Of a DNA stretch of 64,000 bases, positions 26,625-38,800 are shown one piece after another. The translations under genes were made by a program, and so were the position numbers. How positions within the stretch are numbered: position 1 is the stretch's first letter; each line of letters begins with the position of its first letter. The DNA comes from Craterostigma plantagineum (Eukaryota > Streptophyta > Magnoliopsida > Lamiales > Linderniaceae). The stretch covers positions 124,001-188,000 of the forward strand of contig JAPQWV010000405.1 of assembly GCA_027422505.1 (NCBI GenBank), read 5' to 3'. Under the pieces are notes generated by a model. It was not told the DNA's origin, searched no databases, and worked only from the letters and a program-made list of their open reading frames with translations.

Positions 26625-27584
26625 CTCCGAATAAATTACTCAGCTTTGCTGTGAATTCTTGAGTGAGAATGAATGGAATTTGGAGAATGAAGTGTAAAAA
26701 GAAGGACGAGGGAAAGAAGGGTTTATGTGGGGCCGGCAGGAGGTAGATGGACATCGACCTGGCTTTTCTTGGATCTTCTTTATAGTATCTCATGTTATTA
26801 ATGATATTTAATTTATTTCCTTTCTGAATTCGATTATATTATAGCAATCCGATGATAAAATAATAATAATCTTGATTTCTTTGACTGACATTCGTTTATC
26901 ATATTCATAAGATATTTATATAGTGTATTTCAGACTCTGGGCACATGGACGCGAATAATTGAGAACTAAACGTGTAGTACATTAAAATTCTCACAGAGCC
27001 CACAAATTAAAAACTTTTAGACCAATATAAAATATGTATGTTGGGCTAAAATCAAGCCCAAGTTAAGCTAAGAAATCTTTGGATGAAACGGCCGACGGGG
27101 TTTCCCATTTCAGTTGTTCCAAATTTATTTAATATTTTGTCTTCCTCAAAACATAGAAACTAAGTTTCATTTAGATTTTAAGACTCTGTTAAAAAATTCA
27201 TAGTTTTAAAGACTCGATTTTTGCAGAAACACTTAAAGGTTCTGCTGTACCATTTCTTTATTCAACAGTACCACTTCACTGTTCACTAGTACCACTTTAT
27301 GGGTCTACAGTACCACTTTATGGATCTACGGTACCACTTCATGTACACTCTATAACACTTGCGAAAATTTAGGCCATTATAAAATAAAACAAAACGTGGT
27401 TTCCGTTTCTAGTACAAACTAACTACAAAGCAAAAGCATCCACCACAATATACTATTCACGAATAAATACACAAATGACAAATATTACACACACGAATTA
27501 TATTAAGACAATAAAAAGAAAGCCTTGAACCAAAAAAGTGTCAACGTTGATAATTGATACCCCTAATAAATCATCACCGATTAC
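26625..27584. other. Spacer between ARM-repeat and GDSL genes
   Basis: Promoter region of the ARM-repeat gene, then AT-rich DNA with a degenerate transposon fragment at 27170-27365. That fragment has at least five copies of a (A/G)TACCACTT phrase and resembles the element at 22551-22932. Confidence 0.5.
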
Positions 27585-28827
27585 TTAGAGGAACTTGTAA
27601 AGAGCCGTCTTAACCACATGATCGGCCACTATACGGCTCGTCTTCTCCGTCGGATGAAAAGCGTCCCAAAACACATACTTATCTGCGTCCGTACACGTCA
27701 GAGGATTACGTTCATTACATGCGTATCCCATCTCGAATGTCCCCGTAGCACAACAAGCCCTCTCCGAAACTTCGAAACCTTCCAAGAAAGAAAAAAAAAA
27801 GATCGAATGAATGAATTATTTTAGCCGCCATCAGCAGAACGAAAAAGGGACTTATAATATCATTACCATATAGAGAAGGTTTGCGGATGATCTGTTGAAG
27901 TATGAAATAAGGGTTTGAGAACACCAGCTTCAAGCCAGGTATCTCCACGTTCAGCTTCCTTACCAAACCGTACAGCTTATCGTTGAAGCTCCTTGCGATT
28001 ATATTATACGTCTGTAAACATTCGTTCCCATTCGCAATGTTCTGCGCTCGTTCTAAGGGCATACATCCCATGGGTGGAAGCCCTCCTAGGGATATCTTTC
28101 GAGCTCCGAGGCTATGGAGGTCGACTATGAAATTCCTGGCTATCCCTATAAGGAATTCTTGGTACTCGTCTACGGTGTACTGTACTCTCCTTTGGGAATT
28201 CGGCGGAAAAGCGAAGTAATTCTCTAGGAAATCGTTGGTTCCCATGCTCACAATGTAGACTGCGTTTGCTAGGGTTTGAATTGCCTTGCCATCGCCTTGG
28301 TAGGCTCTTAGCTTTTGCTGGTACTCTTTGTAGTATTCGAGTTCTTTCCACAAGGGAATTACATCCTGAAAGTAATATATAAAAAAGCTTAAAAAGTAAT
28401 AACTTTATTTATACGGCCAAAAAAAAGCAATTAATTGTTTGCTGACAAGGACGCTTGAAGTGGCGTTATCATAGCCAGTCCCGGCGGAGGCAAAAGTGAC
28501 GCCGACGGCGAAATCTGAGATATTGTAAGAAGGGTCCAAATAAGCGGGTACGATGGGTCGGAGCTTGAAAGCCTCGGATAAGAAATCCGTCGGAACCCGC
28601 CCGTTTGAGAATCTGCCGGTGGGTTTTCCGCCGGGGAAATCTCGGCCGTAGGGTTTGAAGTCGCTCCGAGCAATGGTTCGGATTTGGTTGTTGTTTCCGG
28701 CGTCGACGGAGGAGTCTCCGAACACTATTATTGCGGGGACGACGACATTATTGGAACTTGTAATAATGATTCTTGCTGATATGAGGAGTTGGAAGAGGAG
28801 TAGGTGGATTACTAGTTCTTGGAACAT
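27585..28827 (-). CDS. GDSL esterase/lipase (EXL-like)
   Basis: Three exons, 28827..28447, 28365..27867 and 27778..27585, give 357 residues. GDSL enzymes are secreted serine hydrolases acting on cutin, wax or lipid esters. A hydrophobic N-terminus (IHLLLFQLLISA) serves as signal peptide. Block I is VFGDSSVDAGNNN with the nucleophile Ser39. Block III is GTND at 169-172. Block V is DAFH with Asp332 and His335 completing the triad. Exon 3 also carries the CCATGTFEMGYACN stretch typical of plant EXL-type enzymes. The first intron uses a weak donor (CTT|GTCAGC), but the join restores the family sequence SVL-DVIPLWKELEYY. Confidence 0.92.
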
Positions 28828-29651
28828 AACTCAACTTGTTGTGTATAGTGTGATTATCTATCTCTGATATGTTTCTGTTGTTGATTTTTTTGTTGGGTGT
28901 CGCAGGATATATATCAATATCATGTATATTATTATTTATTAGGAGAGAGGAGATGCATGGTTGCAATTAATTATGGACTGGTGAGCAGCTTTTGTAGGAA
29001 ATTTTAATTGCGCTTGGTGGTTGTGTTATGAATATCGATAATGTGATGAGAAGGCCTGTTTTAGATACCGTTTGATAATAGTATTATTATTATTTAATTA
29101 CATACGTAGAATTATTTCAATTTCATGATTAACTATATTTCTTGACCGATCACATGAATGGAGGAGGGCTAAGGTTGTATTAATCTAGCTAGGGTCACTA
29201 CCTATGCAAGTAGGTGCGGTCAAAATGATGATGCAACTAATTAATTTAGGAGAAAACTGAATTATGTATCTCCGTTTTTCTCCGTGAAGTAATTTGAAAA
29301 TATACGGCTCAAAGAAAGGTTTTGTGGGGTCATAAAAATAATATTACAAGAAGAAGGCCCTGAGAGTTACCAATACAATACGGTATTTCTTTAGCGGGTA
29401 AATATTAAATATGTACTTATATCTAGCTTGCTAAATCGAGCCATTGTCATTAAAGACATAGGACTCGGTCATTAAAAAGAATAGACTGGCGTCGTCGTAC
29501 CTTCTTAGCTTGTGAGGATTGCATCTAACGAACGATATATGAATAAGCACCTCCATTTCAGCTGAAGCTTTAAATGTGTATATTTATATATATTTATATC
29601 TTACAAGTTATTACTCACATCCATCATCAGAAATGGAGGTGGCCGTTTAAC
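28828..29651. other. Spacer upstream of the GDSL gene
   Basis: Promoter region of the GDSL gene followed by AT-rich DNA with no open frame I can support. Confidence 0.5.
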
Positions 29652-30000
29652 GGATCAGATCTCCCGTCCCACTTTTTTTTGCCACTTTTTAAAAACATCA
29701 TTAAACATTATTCCAATTAGTGTCAAAACACCCATAAATGACACTATATCATAAACACTATTATACCAAATGCTAAAACACAAAAAAATTCAATATATGT
29801 ACATTTTTCTATCGTGCTTTTCAATATATCATATATTTTTCTCTACCATAATTATAGGTATTATATAACTATTTTTTTGTGTTTTAGCATTAGTGTTTAT
29901 GATATAATGTCATTTACGGGTGTTTTAACACTAATCGGAACAATGTTTAATAATGTTTACAAAAAGTGGCACAAAAAAGTGGAACAGGAGATTTGGTCCC
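29652..30000. mobile_element. Fold-back MULE-type MITE, 349 bp
   Basis: The two arms are inverted copies over roughly 150 bp each. The ends are GGATCAGATCTCCCGTCCCA and, reverse-complemented, GGGACCAAATCTCCTGTTCC, both followed by an ACTTTTTT stretch and a GCCACTTTTT phrase. The flanks CCGTTTAAC (29643-29651) and CCATTTAAC (30001-30009) match at eight of nine bases, which fits the 9-bp target duplication of Mutator-like elements. Its ends resemble those of the element at 41130-42052. No coding capacity. Confidence 0.75.
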
Positions 30001-30325
30001 CCATTTAACCATATAGTTTACGATACAAATACAACGACCCCATGATTTAGATGATTTAAATACGATTAATTTCACGGTGTCGAAACTCGAACTCGAAAGC
30101 TCTCTTGTTGAAACATATCACGTCCAGCGAGGAGAGAGTCCCACACCGAAAGACACAAAAATAACAATGAGTATATATATAGCTTGATGGGTAACTACTC
30201 CTAACACCAATTGATTTTAGGAAGGAACTCCATCAAGCTTATACCGGAACCCCTCCTCATGTGTGGCGTGTGTGTTTGGGCCCGATGATGGATAAACTAC
30301 CAGAGGCCCGATCCGAATTTCTACA

Positions 30326-30333
<8 letters not shown>
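30001..30333. other. Spacer left of the duplicated peptide-gene block
   Basis: No gene seen. The block similar to the second copy starts at the TA tract near 30334. Confidence 0.4.

Positions 30334-30357
<24 letters not shown>
30334..30357. repeat. (TA)n microsatellite at left edge of duplication unit 1
   Basis: Right after this tract the sequence GGAGAGAG...GCACGGGTTGATACGTCGC begins. The same sequence follows the TA tract at 40726-40753, so both duplication units start at a TA microsatellite. Confidence 0.85.
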
Positions 30358-30418
30358 ATCAGAGGAGAGAGATGCAAGCACGGGTTGATACGTCGCACGT
30401 ATAATAAATATCATGGGG

Positions 30419-30672
30419 CCCGTTTGCTTTAACATATTAGGCTAGACAATATTTATAATAGTATGTATTATAGTGTTTGGCTTGTTTTGTTGCTGTTATT
30501 ATAGGCAAGTCCAGTATTATATCTCAGAGCCCGATATAAATAAAGTGAAAAGAATGCGTCAGATTAATAATGTTGGGCCTTATATACTTAATATTAACTG
30601 TGCCTTTTTCTTACTTTTATAACCAAACGTGGCCAATGGGCCTTTTTCTTACTTTTATTACCAAACGTGGCC
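30419..30672. mobile_element. Insertion in unit 1 absent from unit 2 (probable DNA transposon)
   Basis: Alignment of the two duplicated upstream regions shows about 250 bp here with no counterpart near 40815. The ends GGCCCGTTTG and CAAACGTGGCC form a short inverted repeat. A phrase of about 36 bp (GCCTTTTTCTTACTTTTAT...CCAAACGTGGCC) is repeated in tandem at its right end. The target duplication is not clear. Confidence 0.55.
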
Positions 30673-30943
30673 AGGACTATATGTACAATACAAAAACATA
30701 CTAATTAAACATATAGTTATCCTAAAGCTCTATTTGTATCTAAAAAATCGAATAAAACGGGGTGATGATCGTCGCGACCCACAAGCCACAACTAAGTAAC
30801 TAACATAACATTCTTTCTTCCTCCCTATATTTAGAAAAACCCATCGACTGTCTGCGATTAACCCTCGGAAATATTTTATGAAAGAACGAAATGGAAGGTC
30901 CAAGTGAAGCTTTCGATGGCCCTCGACAGAAGCTCTCTAAAAG

Positions 30944-30951
30944 TATAAATA
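30944..30951 (+). promoter_or_regulatory. TATA box of peptide gene A
   Basis: TATAAATA lies about 95 bp before the ATG at 31046, and is conserved at the same place (42260-42267) in the duplicate gene B, where the flanking 30 bp also match. Confidence 0.7.
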
Positions 30952-31045
30952 CGCAACCGAAATGGAATACGAATTCTCATCTAGCCTTCCATTTTAAATA
31001 CAATAAATAAAGCACATACAAAACATTCTATATTTAGTACGTACC

Positions 31046-31330
31046 ATGGCTAGATCATCCTCATATTCAACGACAACATCGATGATGGGTTTGATGTTGT
31101 TATTCGCAGCGCTGCTCCTATCGGCCGCCGAGGGAAGAACATTATTCGCCATATCATCGTCTTCTTCGACTATTTCTTTGGAGACAAACTACATTGGTTA
31201 TCCTGCGATTGGAAGGAATACGCCCGGAAGAAGTGGGGCCCCCGGCTCGCCATCCAACAAATACTCGAGAAGTTGTGGCCTACCAGAAGGATGTCGATCG
31301 GGCGAGGGCCCCGGCGCCGCCTCCAATTAA
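31046..31330 (+). CDS. RALF-like small secreted peptide with two cysteines (copy A)
   Basis: Single exon, 94 residues. A signal peptide (LMLLFAALLLSAAEG, cleavage near residue 30) is followed by a short linker and a mature region. The mature part begins NYIGYPAIG at 48-56, comparable to the YISY receptor-binding motif of RALF peptides. It ends with C77-x5-C83-R, matching Cys3-x5-Cys4 of RALFs (consensus end CxxxxxCR). The first RALF cysteine pair is absent and there is no RRxL processing site, so this fits the divergent RALF branch lacking a propeptide. RALFs bind FERONIA-type kinases and LLG proteins in the cell wall; whether this one does is inference. A duplicate lies at 42362-42646. Confidence 0.72.
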   Translation: MARSSSYSTTTSMMGLMLLFAALLLSAAEGRTLFAISSSSSTISLETNYIGYPAIGRNTPGRSGAPGSPSNKYSRSCGLPEGCRSGEGPGAASN

Positions 31331-32400
31331 TTAAAATCATCAAATAATAATCATCATAATTTATCAATTACGTATGTATGTGCTGTCTTTCTTCTTCGAA
31401 TTAAAGCAATGGAAGATCACATCGTGATTGTTATTATTATTGTAATAATAAAGTCAAAATGATATTTTCGTTGATAAGCGCCACCTTTCGTTAGCAAGAT
31501 TTATTGTACCATTCTTCTCATTATAATGTACCAATTCGAAACATGTCAATCAATATTAGTATATCTAGAAAGTAATGAGTTAGCTAGATGACGATAGACT
31601 ACGAACAAAGGTTACCCACGTGAAAACATCATATATATAGATATGTATAAATTAACAAGTTGTATATAAATATAGACCGCAACACAAGATACTGATGTTT
31701 TGTGTGGTTATAAAATAGTGGCGTTCCTCATCTAGCTTCTCAAGTTGAAAATACTATAGGACGTGTTCAAAAAGTTAAAAAAAAAATACATTTTTCTTTG
31801 GTTTAGTACAATTATCTAAAATGAAAACAGAATAATGAACCGAAACTTTGGATTTAGTTCGGTTCGGTTGCTTAACGGAACAATTATATTCACAAATGGA
31901 GGCTAATTAGTGTATATTTGTACACGTAACGATGTGGTCAAAATATGGTGTAGGTATATTCGTACTTATATTCAAATCGTACGTTAAAATATGATCAAAC
32001 ATGATTCGTGACATGCAATATCACTATTATGGTGTTGAGAAAATCGAGCCAAAAGTTGCTGAAATTAGGCCGGAAAAGGGCTGGCAAAGCGGCAAGACGA
32101 GCACAGCTTGTAGTAAGCTTGATTTTCAGCTGAAGCTATTCTAAGTTTCCAGATTGAAATCTGATCACGGATGAAAGGGCACACATGATCTGTCTTCCTT
32201 TTGTTTGCCTTGTTTGGTTAACTTGTGTTTTAGGCCTTTTTCTCTTTTGTCAAGTCTCTTTCTGTCTACTTCGTTATACTTTGGTTGTTTGATGTGCCAA
32301 AGATAACTTCATGGCTATTACGCCACATGTATTTGTTTTTTGAGATGAAATGGAGAATTCAATCGCTTGGAAAAAAATGGATTTTAGTCGTTTAAGAATA
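31331..32400. other. 3' flank of peptide gene A, shared with gene B flank
   Basis: The first roughly 700 bp match the region after gene B (42647-43860) apart from an Emigrant-like insertion in the latter. From about 32040 the two diverge. The last 30 bp before 32403 match 44950-44980, the upstream flank of gene D. Confidence 0.7.
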
Positions 32401-32403
32401 TAA

Positions 32404-32885
32404 CACTACAAAAAGTGTCGGATTACCGAGGGACAACACGGTCGGAAAGTGGTCGCTAACAATGGTTTTGCGACGGAATCGCGACGGAACTGTGTCGTCG
32501 AAAAAATGCCCGTTGGAAATAAGTAGCCGTGGGAAAAGCCGTCGCTGAATTTTTGCGACGGACAATGGACGGTGTAACAGTCGCTAAAGTGCGACGGACA
32601 GAATCGTCGCAGAAGCTTGCGACGGACAATTATTTCGTCGCTGTCAGTTGCGACGACTGAGCTACGGATACTCCGTCGCTAGTTTGCGACGCGGAGTTCG
32701 TCCCACTTCTTGCGACGGTTCGTAAATTCGTCGTTGTATTTTGCGATGTCCGTGCCTTGTATTTTCCGTCGTAAAAAAGCGACGGATTTTCCGTCGGAAA
32801 CCTAAGCGACGGTTTGTCGACGGTTTGTTTCGACGGATTTGCATTTGCGTTGGAATGTTTTTGCGACGATTATTCCGTGATGAAG
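32404..32885. repeat. Left subterminal repeat region of the CACTA element
   Basis: GCGACGG or its complement recurs densely, spaced 20-70 bp. Matching motifs in inverted arrangement lie at 39640-39980. In known En/Spm elements such motifs bind the small transposon protein and pair the ends. Confidence 0.85.
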
Positions 32886-33199
32886 TCTTTCATTTAATAT
32901 AAATTTCAGTTTTTATATTTGAAAATTTATTTAAATGAATAAAATTAAATAATATAATACAGTTTTTATATATTATAATTTAGAAATATTAGTTAAATAC
33001 AAAAAAATTACAGACGTTCCATACATGGCACCATCGTTCCCAAAGGACGTTATATACATACCGGGATCATAATTGATCACTATATTACAGCAAAAATCAT
33101 ATACACAGAGACTTTCCCAAAGGGATACAACAAAAGCACATTAAGTCTTCAAAAGGAGACAACAAAAGCTAATACATAGAAAAATAAGTCTCCTACCAA

Positions 33200-34975
33200 T
33201 TAGTCCCTAGGAGAACCATCGGGGTTTTGAAGTACTGAGGGCGGAAATAACGAAAATTGACCGGGAACCTGTGGATAAGCTGCTTGTTGCGGCGCCGAAC
33301 CCAACAGGGACATCAACGAATTATGAGGTAGAGTCGAAGGCGGGAAGGTCGATTGGTAGAATTGTGATGGACCCGCGAGTGATGGAGAGAGTCCGGCGAG
33401 TGATTGAGAGGGACCAACGTGGGACTGCGAGAGGCTAGGTTGGAGCTGCAAGGGACTTGCCCGACCTTGAGACGCCCGAAACTGTAGAGTTAATTCTTCG
33501 AGCCTCTGAGTCATCCTCTGTTCCATCCTCTGTTCCATCTCGGTCATGCCTTGTGAGAGCTTTTCGTTCTCAGATTTCAACCTCGATATTTCTTCTTGAA
33601 GGGAAGCAACTACATCACAATATAATACAACGTCGTCATAAATAAAATATTAGAACTTCCAACGCAAAAGTAAGTTTACCTGATTCGGTGCTCGGGCGAT
33701 ATGTCGAAGCAAAATTAAGTTTGCTTTGTCTCGTCTCAGGAACCCCGAAAGAACGCCCTCTCGATCCCCCTGCAACTTTCGTGAACTCTTCAGCTAACTG
33801 CTCCGAAGTCATTTCCATGCCGGTTTCTGCCTGAGTCTGTGCAATCGTCGATTGCCTCCTACATAAGAATACAATATTTAAATTAATAAAATCGAACTGT
33901 AATTGCGTAAGGTCAGAGTATATTACCGCTATTCTTTGCGCTCGTACACCCCTGTATCCATCTTTACCGTATGCATCCTTGAATATCTCCATTATATTTG
34001 GAGTTCGGCCCAATTTTGAAGCCTACAGATTGTAACAAAACAGATTAGTGCATCAAAAAGAGAAATTTAAACTTCTATACAATAGTAATTTTACCAGTCG
34101 ATCTTCACGTTCAACCTTGCTTACAGAACCACCTCGCCATTGACTGCTCACAGCATCGGGGTTCGCCGAAATGCGATTTCGCCTGTTCCGCGTACGAAGA
34201 GCCAGGAATTCAGGGCTATCCCAGCCATCGAGCATCTGATTCCCATGTGCATTGGAGATAAACTTTGGCCGACGCTTTTTATTTCGATAGTGGAAAAGGC
34301 CCGTCTGAAACCACGACTTAACTTGGCGCACAAAATATTTCTTTATATCCTCATATTGATGTTCTGGCCAAGTATATTTGCCCTAGACATGAAAATATTA
34401 ATGAAAATATTTTGAGCACAGTTATACAAAACATATAGACAATCAAAAATATACTTACGCAAAATTGTGCGAACCAACGTTCAATAGCAGCAAGCGGCAC
34501 TTGTTTGTAAGCGTAGTACGGACCGTCGAAACTGCCTTTTATGATTTTCGATATTTCACGTCTCAGACGAATGCTTTGTCTGCTAGGTCAAATCAAACAG
34601 AATATAAACATCCACGATGATATACTTCAGTTAGGAAAACAGCCATCAAACAAAAGTGCTCTCTTTGCCGGATGAATTGGACTATTATTTAATATCTCAT
34701 AAACTATAAACAAGCCCAAACTTCAATAGAGCGAAATTGCAACTCTCACAATCACAGAGGGTTATAGAAGTCGTATTTTGGGGAAAAAAAAAACAATCGT
34801 AGAGGGATATAGAATACGAAACTTACTTTTTCATAGTAGATGAATCCAGAAGGTTCAAATTCATGGCCGAAGGTTCAGACGACGGTTCTATGTCCTCCTC
34901 TGGTGATTCGGGCAAACTGTTATCCTCCATAGAAGCATTTGAGACCGAGTCAGTAGAAGCTGATCGCCTCCTCAT
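33200..34975 (-). CDS. CACTA TNPA-like protein (plant transposase, Ptta/En/Spm family)
   Basis: Proposed exons 34975..34827, 34579..34459, 34382..34095, 34022..33680 and 33609..33200 give an open 436-residue product. The central part has the family blocks SFDGPYYAYKQVPLAAIERWF, YFVRQVKSWF and SSQWRGGS, then a helical EEISRLKSENEKLSQGMTEM segment likely to form a coiled coil, and a Pro/Ser/Gln-rich tail. In En/Spm this class of protein binds the subterminal motifs. A possible intron inside exon 4 (donor at 33926) would break the frame, so I kept it as coding. A non-coding first exon further upstream is likely, because an acceptor lies just before the ATG. Confidence 0.75.
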
Positions 34976-35037
34976 ATCCCTGCAATACAAAACCCACTCT
35001 AGCCAACCCTTATGAACCAAGAAAAGAAACAATATCT

Positions 35038-35155
35038 AGGAAAACCCCTACCAAAAACCAAGAAAAACCCTTACGGAAAACCCCAACGAAAAACCCTTAC
35101 GAAAAACCCTACGAAAAAACAAGTAAAACCCTTACGAACCAAGATAAAACCTTAC
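35038..35155. repeat. Imperfect tandem repeat inside the CACTA element
   Basis: About seven irregular units built on AAAACCCTTACGAA-type phrases, 13-25 bp each, lie upstream of the TNPA-like gene. The unit resembles but is not the plant telomere repeat. It may be the promoter-side repeat of this gene. Confidence 0.6.
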
Positions 35156-35615
35156 ATTGGATCTCGGTAAGTTGGAGCAGAAATATTTTTTCGCAAGGAA
35201 GTCGTTCGGAATTTTTTTTCGGAAGGAAGTTGTTAGTGGAGTTCAGAATTTGGGAATGGAGAAGATACTAGAGTCTTTGTCGATAACTTAAGAGAGTAAC
35301 TTAATAATAATAAGCATTGGGAAAGGAAAAAAATTAGTATTGTTTCGTCAAATAATTTCAAAAGCCGCCAAAAAGGATAATTAATTAAATTCATTCCCCG
35401 CTTAAAATTTATGGATAGACACTAGTTATTAATTATAATAAGTAGTATAGATTATCACAATTATAATTATATGAGTAGTATAGATTATCTACAATTATAA
35501 TTAGTATAGATTATCAATTATATAATATTTTTATACCAATGCTAAAAAGATTCAATATTAAATATATAGTTTACAATATCAATTATAATTACTAATATTC
35601 GTAATCGAAATTCTC

Positions 35616-35670
35616 TCCGTCGTCGTCGTCGTCGTTATCATCGTCGTCGTCGTCGTTATCATCGTCATCC

Positions 35671-35726
<56 letters not shown>

Positions 35727-35802
35727 GTCACCACCACCACCACCACCACCATCGTCGTCATCGTCATCATCGTCGTCGTCATCATCGTCGTCGTCGTCAT
35801 CG
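35616..35802. repeat. Trinucleotide (GAY)n tract, codes for poly-Asp on the minus strand
   Basis: GTC, ATC and a central run of CAC triplets form nearly 190 bp. On the minus strand, in one frame, it reads as about 55 Asp with a block of seven Gly. It sits just after the TNP2 transposase gene, in a different frame from that gene's stop at 35887. Confidence 0.9.
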
Positions 35803-35886
35803 TATTGGGTCCGTCTTGAAGTATATTGGTATTCTTCAACTATTCGCATGTTCGGATCATTCAACGGCGGATTATCATCTACGTCG

Positions 35887-38800
35887 TCAACTTGAATTGT
35901 AAAATTTCTGTCTGATCTCGCCTTCTTGATATATAGTTCTCTCACTCCATCGTACCAAAACTTGTCCCCGAGCTTTAATTCTACAAACCGTCTTCCAGTC
36001 CGTCAAATCTTTTTTGAGACTCGGATAATTTACATAGAAGACCTGGGTACACTGCTGAGCTAGGACATAAGGATCATTCTTTCTGTAAATTTGTCGTGGT
36101 TTTACATCAACCATGTTTCTGAATTTCGGGTGTATTTTCATCCCTCGTTCCGGACACACCCATCGACATTTGAATAATATTACCTTTTTCCTTAATGTCG
36201 CTCCTGGCGGTGAAACTATGTAACACTCTAAAATATCTTCTAATGTGCCGTAAAAATCGCTTGAACGGTCACCATAGTCCGAGGATGGTACACAAACACC
36301 ACTATTCATTGTAACTTTATCCTGATTTCGTGAGTCAATCTCGAAATTATAACCATTGATTACGTAGCCCGAGTACGAATGAACCTCTGAATATATACCC
36401 CACGCGAGTCCCTTTAATAGGGTGTCATGAATGTTAGGAGAAGAATCCTGAACCTACCACATGAAAAAGAAGTGAAATTAAATAATGCAGGAAATATTGT
36501 TTGATAAGAAAGCAAAATTAACTTACACGAGCTTGAAACCAGTCTACAAATTCGTTATCTACTTTTTTGGAGATTAAAGCTTCACCAAATCCTTCACGTT
36601 GTAATGTCGAAATATATTCCCTGCATGATAGGATAAATTAGTTCAACTTATCTAGACATGAAATGTTCGAAGTAGTGCTTACCTATAAAATGGATCAACT
36701 TCTGGGCAATTGAGCAGGATCACCCTGCGTACAATTTTCAAATCGGGATCCATAATGTATTTTTGTTTGAGTTTACCTTTAGGTCGGCCTGGATAATTAA
36801 AAATTGAAGATGGCAAATAACCATCCTCAGTTTTTTTCAGTGACTTTCCTTGATTAGGTCGATCAAGAAAAAGTGTCGTAAAGTTCGAAATTTCTTCCAT
36901 TATGTATTGGTTGCACATTGATTCTTCAACATGAGCCAAATTCATATTCCTTTTCTTTAGACTGTGCAAAAACCTACACATCAATAAATTGAATCAATAA
37001 GTAAAATAGAATGAAATGTACTTTAATAAAAACTATTAAATATACCGTTCGAAGGGATACATCCATCGATAATGTACTGGACCACCGACAAGTGCTTCGT
37101 ATGGTAGGTGAACGATCAAATGTTCCATTGAATCGAAGAAAGCAGGTGGAAAGATTCTTTCCAACTTATAAATAATAACAGCAATTTGTCTGTCGAATTC
37201 TTGCATTTTAGAAACATCTAACACTGCAGAGCATAAAGATTGAAAGAAGCTGCTAAGTTCTGCCAAAGGACTCCAAACAAACTCCGGTAACAATTCGCGA
37301 AAGGCGATTGGAAGTAGTCGCTCCATGAAAACATGACAATCGTGAGACTTCATACCTTGTAACTTGCAATTTTCCATGTCAACACACCTACTTATATTAG
37401 AGGCAAATCCAGATGGAAAACGAACAGTTTTTATCCATTCACAAACCTTACGTTTCTTTTCCTTGCTTAATGTGTAAGCGGCCATGGGCTTAGGTCCCGG
37501 CAAATGTTCAGGAATTGCCAGTTCAGAGCGGTCGCAATAAAGGCCAATGTCCTTACGAGCATTTACATTGTCTTTCGATTTATTCTTAACATCCATTATC
37601 GTATTGAAGATGTTTTCAAACACTTTCTTCTCTATATGCATAACATCAAGATTGTGTCGAATGAGGAGTGATGGCCAATACGGTAACTCCCAAAATATAC
37701 TCCTCTTCGACCAGTGGTGGGTGAATCCATATCCATCGGGCTTACCTTGTGGATCATCCATTACTGTCTGTAAATATCTTACGCGATTCCAGATCTGTGA
37801 ACCTAATAGTCGCTTTGGTTTAGATCTTCTCTCAATTTCACCTTTGCGGAAATCAGTTGTATTTCTTCGAAATGCATGATTTTTAGGTAAAAAACGACGA
37901 TGACAATCAAAATAACAAGTTTTTCTACCGTTCTTCAAGTAAAACGTCGAAGTATCTTCCATGCAAATCGGACAACCCATTTTTCCTGATGTACCCCAAC
38001 CGGACAACATTGCGTATGCAGGAAAGTCACTTACAGTCCAAAATAGCGCAGCCCCTAGCCTAAATCCTTCGTTACGTGACACATCATGAGTCGGAATCCC
38101 TACGTTCCACAACACCTTTAACTCTTCGATAAGTGGTTGGAGGTAGACATCTAATCGATTCTTCGGATTTTTCGGACCAGGGATCATAAGGGATAAGAAC
38201 ATATATTTCTTACTTAAACACTCACCTGGTGGAAGATTGTAAGGGGTCGTAGTTACGGGCCAACAAGAATACTGTTTTCCAAACTGTCCATGGACAGTAA
38301 ACCCATCAGTGCTTAAGCCAATTCGAACATTCCGTGGATCTCTGGCAAAGTCAGGATGCTGACTATCAAAATGCTTCCAAGCCGCACCATCGGAAGGATG
38401 AGACATGACACCTTCATCGGGTACGTGCGTAGCATGCCATGTCATCAACTCTGCGGTTGCCCTACACTCGTACAATCTTTGTAGCCTTGGACCAAGTGGC
38501 AAATACCGTAATACTGCAAAAGGAGACTTAGATCTATCAGCATATTTATACCGTGCACGACTACATACCTTGCAGCGGTGCAGTTCAGCATCTTCCTTCC
38601 AAAACAACATGCAACCCATGCTACAACAATCTATATGCTCCATCGGTAGCGAGAAATCCATCATCACCTTCTTTGTCTCGTAATAGCTTTGTGGAAATTT
38701 ATTATTTTCGGGCAAAATCCTATGAACAAAATCGGATACGGTATCAAATGCAGAAGCAGACATATTAGTTTCAGACTTAATACTTGACCATTCTGCTGTC

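Noticed and set aside
30217..30435. Minus-strand frame containing a VVYPSSGPNTHATH phrase reminiscent of short signalling peptides
   Set aside because: It runs through a TA microsatellite, has no signal peptide, and the phrase does not match CLE, IDA or CEP cores.
32404..32885. Regularly spaced GCGACGG repeats that could suggest a CRISPR-like or satellite array
   Set aside because: Spacing is irregular and the repeats flank a CACTA transposon end; they are its subterminal motifs.
35038..35155. Telomere-like repeat (CCCTTA/AACCCT words)
   Set aside because: Units vary in length and contain ACGAA; no run of the exact plant telomere heptamer. It lies inside a transposon.
35579..35839. Met/Thr-rich minus-strand frame
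   Set aside because: A frame shadow of the GAY trinucleotide tract; not a gene.
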